The translations under genes and the position numbers were made by a program. A stretch of 30,896 bases of DNA, taken from NCBI GenBank assembly GCA_964058805.1, contig CAXKVV010001760.1, positions 1 through 30,896 of the forward strand, in the 5' to 3' direction. Below, piece after piece: positions 27,672-30,896 of the stretch. The notes beneath the pieces are model-generated. The model was not told where the DNA came from. It saw only the letters and a program-made list of their open reading frames with translations, and did no database searches. Each line of letters begins with the position of its first letter. The stretch's first letter is position 1. This DNA comes from Schoenoplectus triqueter. Taxonomy: Eukaryota; Streptophyta; Magnoliopsida; Poales; Cyperaceae.

Positions 27672-27883
27672 AATGAGAGAGAGTATTATACACGTTGCAT
27701 TCTTTTTTCCTTCAATAAGTTTTGTCTCATTGGGTTTTCTTAGTAAAGTTTTTTAATGAGGCAACATAACTGATTCAGAAGTATCAGTTAAATCAAGTTG
27801 GTCATAAAGTATCAAAATTTAATATTTGTCCAGTACTACAATATTAATAGTGTATCATATAAGACGAAATATCTAATGGGGAG

Positions 27884-28112
27884 TGTTATAAAATATTAAT
27901 GATAGATGTTTCACTTCATCCATCTCATTTCATAATGATAGACAATTTTCATTCTCTTTACTCTTTAATTCTAAATTTAATTTTATATTAACTTTCTCCT
28001 TTATTAAATGATGTTTCTCTAACTTATAAATAGAGACTTGTATGTTATTAATTATTATATATCTCTATAAAAAATAATATAAAAATAAAATTTTAACTTC
28101 TCACAATTATAA
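27884..28112 (+). repeat. Right LTR of the copia element
   Basis: Begins TGTTATAAAATATTAATGAT right after the polypurine tract and carries TATAAATAGAGACTTGTAT. Homology with the left LTR is clear to CTTCTCACAA (about 28106). The last bases of the left LTR are shortened or lost here. Confidence 0.85.
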
Positions 28113-29078
28113 AATGAGACATATTTTATTCATTTGCCATATAAGGAAATATTTAAAAAGAGATCGGTTACCAAAACAGGTAAGGATATTATCGTCCAAA
28201 CACTTGAATTTATCGTGATCGTTTCTGTCCGAATTAAATTTCTCCCTGCACAGAGCTTCACCCCAGCAGCTTCCAGTGGCCCATCTCTCCGCATCCAGAG
28301 GTTTCGTTTGAAACATAGCTTTTTCCAACCGTAAATGGACTCCATTCATTCATATTCCTTTTTACGAATGGACAGTCCATTTTACTCCATCAACGCTCTG
28401 GAAGCACCAACCCTAGATTGAATAAGTAAACAAAATAAGGATAAGAACTCAAATCGAAAACGCATAAATCGGAGATATTCCGAAGACTTCTCCAGTTCCT
28501 GAAACTGGAGATTTCCAAATACAACAGGAACTCTTCCGTGCTGAGGACCAGAAGTTCGCCACGTGTCCAATATTCGAATGTTGCCTTTTTTTGTTTCACA
28601 GTGCACCAACCATCCGATGCCCACACGTAGATACCGTTAACCCGTTCGAAAGCCGTTAGATTCAAAAAAGACGAACCGGACGCGAACTCCCAAGTTTAAA
28701 TCTGGTTTTTTGGATCGTCTCGCGCCCGCGTTTGAGTCACGGCGATTGCGGACTTGCGGTGTCGAGTGGCAGCGCGGGAAAACATATGGATACTCCCGGT
28801 GTATGCTTTTGGTTAATAGAATGTTCGAATGACTTGTGGGCTAGTCGTTGAATATACATTTTAATACTATTGGTTCAGTGATCCTGGAGCAGCGCGTGAG
28901 TATCTCGTGGCTTTGAACAATACGTCATCCGAAATTTACATCTCCAATCCATTTTATGCTTCTATCCCTACAAAAATGTAAATGTATAAACAAGACCGTT
29001 TTACGGATTCAAAACTTTACTGGGGGAAGCTTAATATTTTTCCTTGTAAAAGAAATTATAAAAATATTAATAAAATTA
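28113..29078. promoter_or_regulatory. GC-richer promoter-like stretch without a recognised gene
   Basis: Less AT-rich than its surroundings. It holds GCCACGTGTCC (28558-28568), an ABRE/G-box type site, and GCGGGAAA (28774-28781), which is TTTCCCGC on the other strand, the plant E2F consensus. A CTAGGGTTGG stretch lies on the minus strand near 28410. Short frames on both strands (80-91 codons) have no known domain. It may be distal regulatory DNA of the gene starting at 30144, or the promoter of a lost gene. Site calls rest on short matches only. Confidence 0.3.
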
Positions 29079-29487
29079 AGAGTTAAGTTATGGTGCTACG
29101 CGTAGTTAATGATTAAATTTGCTACAGACTTAAAAATATAGATAAGTTATCTCCAAACCTTGATTTATGAGTCTCAATAAATTCTTTATATCAAAATATG
29201 ATTGGATATTAAAAAAAATTTTATTTTTTGAATTTTCTAAGTATTCATTTTTTATTTTTTTAAGATAATTCAATAATAATAAAAAAAATAATATATTTCC
29301 TAGATCATTTAAAAAAATCAAAACTAAGACTTAAATATTTTAAAAATAGAATTTTTATATCCCATCATATTTTAATATAAAGAATTTATTAAGACCTATA
29401 AATCAAAATTTAGAGATAATTTATCTATATTTTTAAGTCCATAGTAAATTTAATCATTAACTATGTATAGCACCATAGCTTAACTCT
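29079..29487. mobile_element. Palindromic foldback MITE, 409 bp, upstream of the MBD gene
   Basis: The left end AGAGTTAAGTTATGGTGCTA is inverted at the right end as TAGCACCATAGCTTAACTCT. Pairing continues through TAGTTAATGATTAAATTTGC / TAAATTTAATCATTAACTA and AATAAATTCTTTATATCAAA / TTTAATATAAAGAATTTATT to a loop near 29285. No coding capacity. Its right arm contains ATCCCATCATATTTTAATAT, placing it with the elements at 3233-3666 and 7690-8025; its termini share TATGGTGCT with 3706-4100. It lies about 650 bp upstream of the MBD start codon. Confidence 0.85.
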
Positions 29488-30143
29488 AAAATAAAATGAA
29501 AATAAATATTAGTCATATAGCTGCTCAAGTTTAAAAGAAAATTAAAAAGATACTTATTTTTTAGGTTTCAATTTGAGATTAAAATTGACAAAAAAGCTTT
29601 TACCTAAAGATATAAATTCCGTACAAATTTCAAGCAATTTTGTAATATTTTCTTTAAAGAGGAGAAGGTTGGATTATTTTTTTAAGCTTAGAAATTTATA
29701 TCATTATTGAGGCCTCTTTCTTTTTGTTATATTTGTATAATTCTTAGAAATAAAACGAAAATTGTCATGCACATTAGAATTTGAGTTCACATTTACAATG
29801 AAATTGTTTTTCAACGTAACATAATCGAAGATTCAAATAAAGCAAGAACAACATGTTTAACTAATATATATAGTGACTATATGGATGAATAAAATCAAAC
29901 AATAGGCATGACTAAACTTCCTATCATGAATTAGCTCAGAAGAGCTTATTATTTCTTTTATAGGGGTGCAAGTGAAAATATCTTTTGTTTGTTAATTACC
30001 TCATTATCTGCTTTACTTACAGCACCAACAGTGAGGCCCTCTCTGATAAAGTCATACCCGTTCTTTCCAGAGAGAAGAAAGGAAAAATATCAGGGGGGAG
30101 AGAGAGAGAGAAAGAGAGCGGGAAGATAGAACTCGAAACGAGC
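29488..30143 (+). promoter_or_regulatory. Upstream region and 5' leader of the MBD-like gene
   Basis: AT-rich to about 30020, then a purine-rich leader (GGGGGGAGAGAGAGAGAAAG, about 30093-30117) directly before the start codon, as is usual for plant 5' untranslated regions. No convincing TATA box could be singled out. Confidence 0.45.
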
Positions 30144-30260
30144 ATGACCATGGCGACTGAGGAGGCAAAGGTTGTAGAAGAGTCTCCCTCGGAGAAAAGG
30201 TCTGAAGAAACAGAGGGGGAAGTGTCGGTTGAGCTATCGGCCCCTTCTGGCTGGAAGAAG
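30144..30260 (+). CDS. MBD11: Methyl-CpG-binding domain protein, MBD10/MBD11-like, first coding exon (partial)
   Basis: The exon encodes an acidic N-terminal leader (MTMATEEAKVVEES...) and then EVSVELSAPSGWKK, ending at donor AAG|GTTTAA (30261). SVELPAPxxWKK is the conserved start of the MBD domain in Arabidopsis MBD10 and MBD11, nuclear chromatin proteins, and there too the domain continues after WKK. The following exon is not within the remaining 636 bases, so the gene continues beyond the window. Two in-frame ATGs are possible, 30144 (first) and 30150 (ACCATGGCG, the better Kozak context). The upstream leader is purine-rich. MBD10 and MBD11 cannot be told apart from this exon, and the family assignment rests on about 14 conserved residues. 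Confidence 0.75.
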
Positions 30261-30896
30261 GTTTAATTTCACTTTTTATTTTAATTAATTCTAATTCGTC
30301 ACTGTACTGAATTGTATTAGTCATTCTCGATTATTTTGGTTCGTGTGTTATCAGATCTCCGCTAGTGTAAGTCTTTATCTAGGGTTTACTAGATGCTAGT
30401 TCTTCAGGTATTTTTGCAGAGTAATAAGGGCATTTACTATTCTTGACCTGGTAGTTGACAGAGTTTTTCTCTGATGAGCTGGTTGGATGAAAACTTAGTA
30501 GAAACTAAATTAGAAGATAGTTCTCAATTTCTGAATAAAAGTTGTCCTAGCTTAATAACTGGATGATTTGTTGATTTTTATGTTGCTTGCTGGGTCTTGT
30601 CTTAGTTTCAGTTCTTCCAAAGTAAATAATTGAACATGAGTTCCTGAACAGTAATTTAATGTGATTTTTGCTGTACAATTGATGTTAACGGTATATTGGT
30701 ATGATCAAGTTACTTTCCTATAATAAACATTTTTTTTAAGTGAAGAAACTATGGTGCAGAAAAATTAAATATTATGTATAGTGGGGACTACTAAACACTG
30801 TGACTTTCTTTATATAACTTAGTCTTACTTTCAAAATTTCAATAATAATTAATGAGTAACAGTGGTCACACCAGGAAATTTGTGAGAATTCCGTTA
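30261..30896 (+). other. First intron of the MBD-like gene, running off the window
   Basis: Begins GTTTAATTTC after the WKK codons. It is T-rich on the plus strand, with no frame continuing the MBD domain found in the remaining sequence, so the intron is at least 636 bases. Confidence 0.6.

Larger units (their letters stand above)
23485..28112 (+). mobile_element. Degenerate Ty1/copia LTR retrotransposon
   Basis: About 4.6 kb with two LTRs (23485-23741 and 27884-28112) in direct orientation and remnants of gag, protease, GAG-pre-integrase, integrase C-terminus, reverse transcriptase and RNase H in copia order on the plus strand. A polypurine tract, AATGGGGAG, ends exactly at the right LTR (27875-27883). 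The left LTR is followed by CGTTATCAGCACGAC, a sequence I recall at the internal start of many plant copia elements. The LTRs differ at roughly 30 positions plus small gaps, so the insertion is old. No target duplication is detectable. The gag N-terminus and integrase core are missing and there are many stops; the copy cannot encode a working element. Confidence 0.93.

Noticed and set aside
28107..28665. Overlapping frames of 66-91 codons on both strands
   Set aside because: No homology recognised, frames overlap one another, and none shows gene-like flanks.

Overview
This is nuclear DNA from a flowering plant. The evidence is short GT-AG introns rich in A/T, a plant-type ubiquitin protease gene, the start of a plant MBD-family gene, and AT-rich intergenic DNA packed with foldback MITEs and decayed LTR retrotransposons. 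The species cannot be told from this sequence. Nothing bacterial (operons, CRISPR, insertion sequences) is present.

Layout. 1-10.7 kb is a gene-free repeat region: a window-truncated foldback MITE, a 21-base C homopolymer, a candidate spliced leader, three more foldback MITEs, a 460-bp solo LTR with a perfect 5-bp target duplication inside a GC-rich simple-repeat block, GGGT-rich patches, and a hAT-like miniature element. 10.76-17.71 kb (minus strand) holds one complete 13-exon gene for a ubiquitin carboxyl-terminal hydrolase of the UBP8 type. All 12 introns are GT-AG, the joined frame is open for 861 codons, and the Cys/His/Asp triad and zinc-ribbon cysteines are present. 17.7-23.4 kb is again repeats, including a striking foldback element carrying five short CpG-rich palindromes, a truncated LTR with a primer-binding site, a long dispersed non-coding repeat, and a pair of GGTCC-rich patches. 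23.49-28.11 kb is a dead Ty1/copia retrotransposon with both LTRs. 28.1-30.1 kb has a promoter-like GC-richer stretch and another foldback MITE. At 30.14 kb (plus strand) the first coding exon of an MBD10/MBD11-like methyl-CpG-binding-domain protein begins; its first intron runs off the window.

The two real genes are about 12.4 kb apart and divergently oriented. Nothing in the sequence links them functionally beyond both belonging to families connected with chromatin or protein turnover. No convincingly new gene system was found. The most unusual structure is the nested-palindrome element at 19.75-20.11 kb, with a diverged relative near 2.9 kb.
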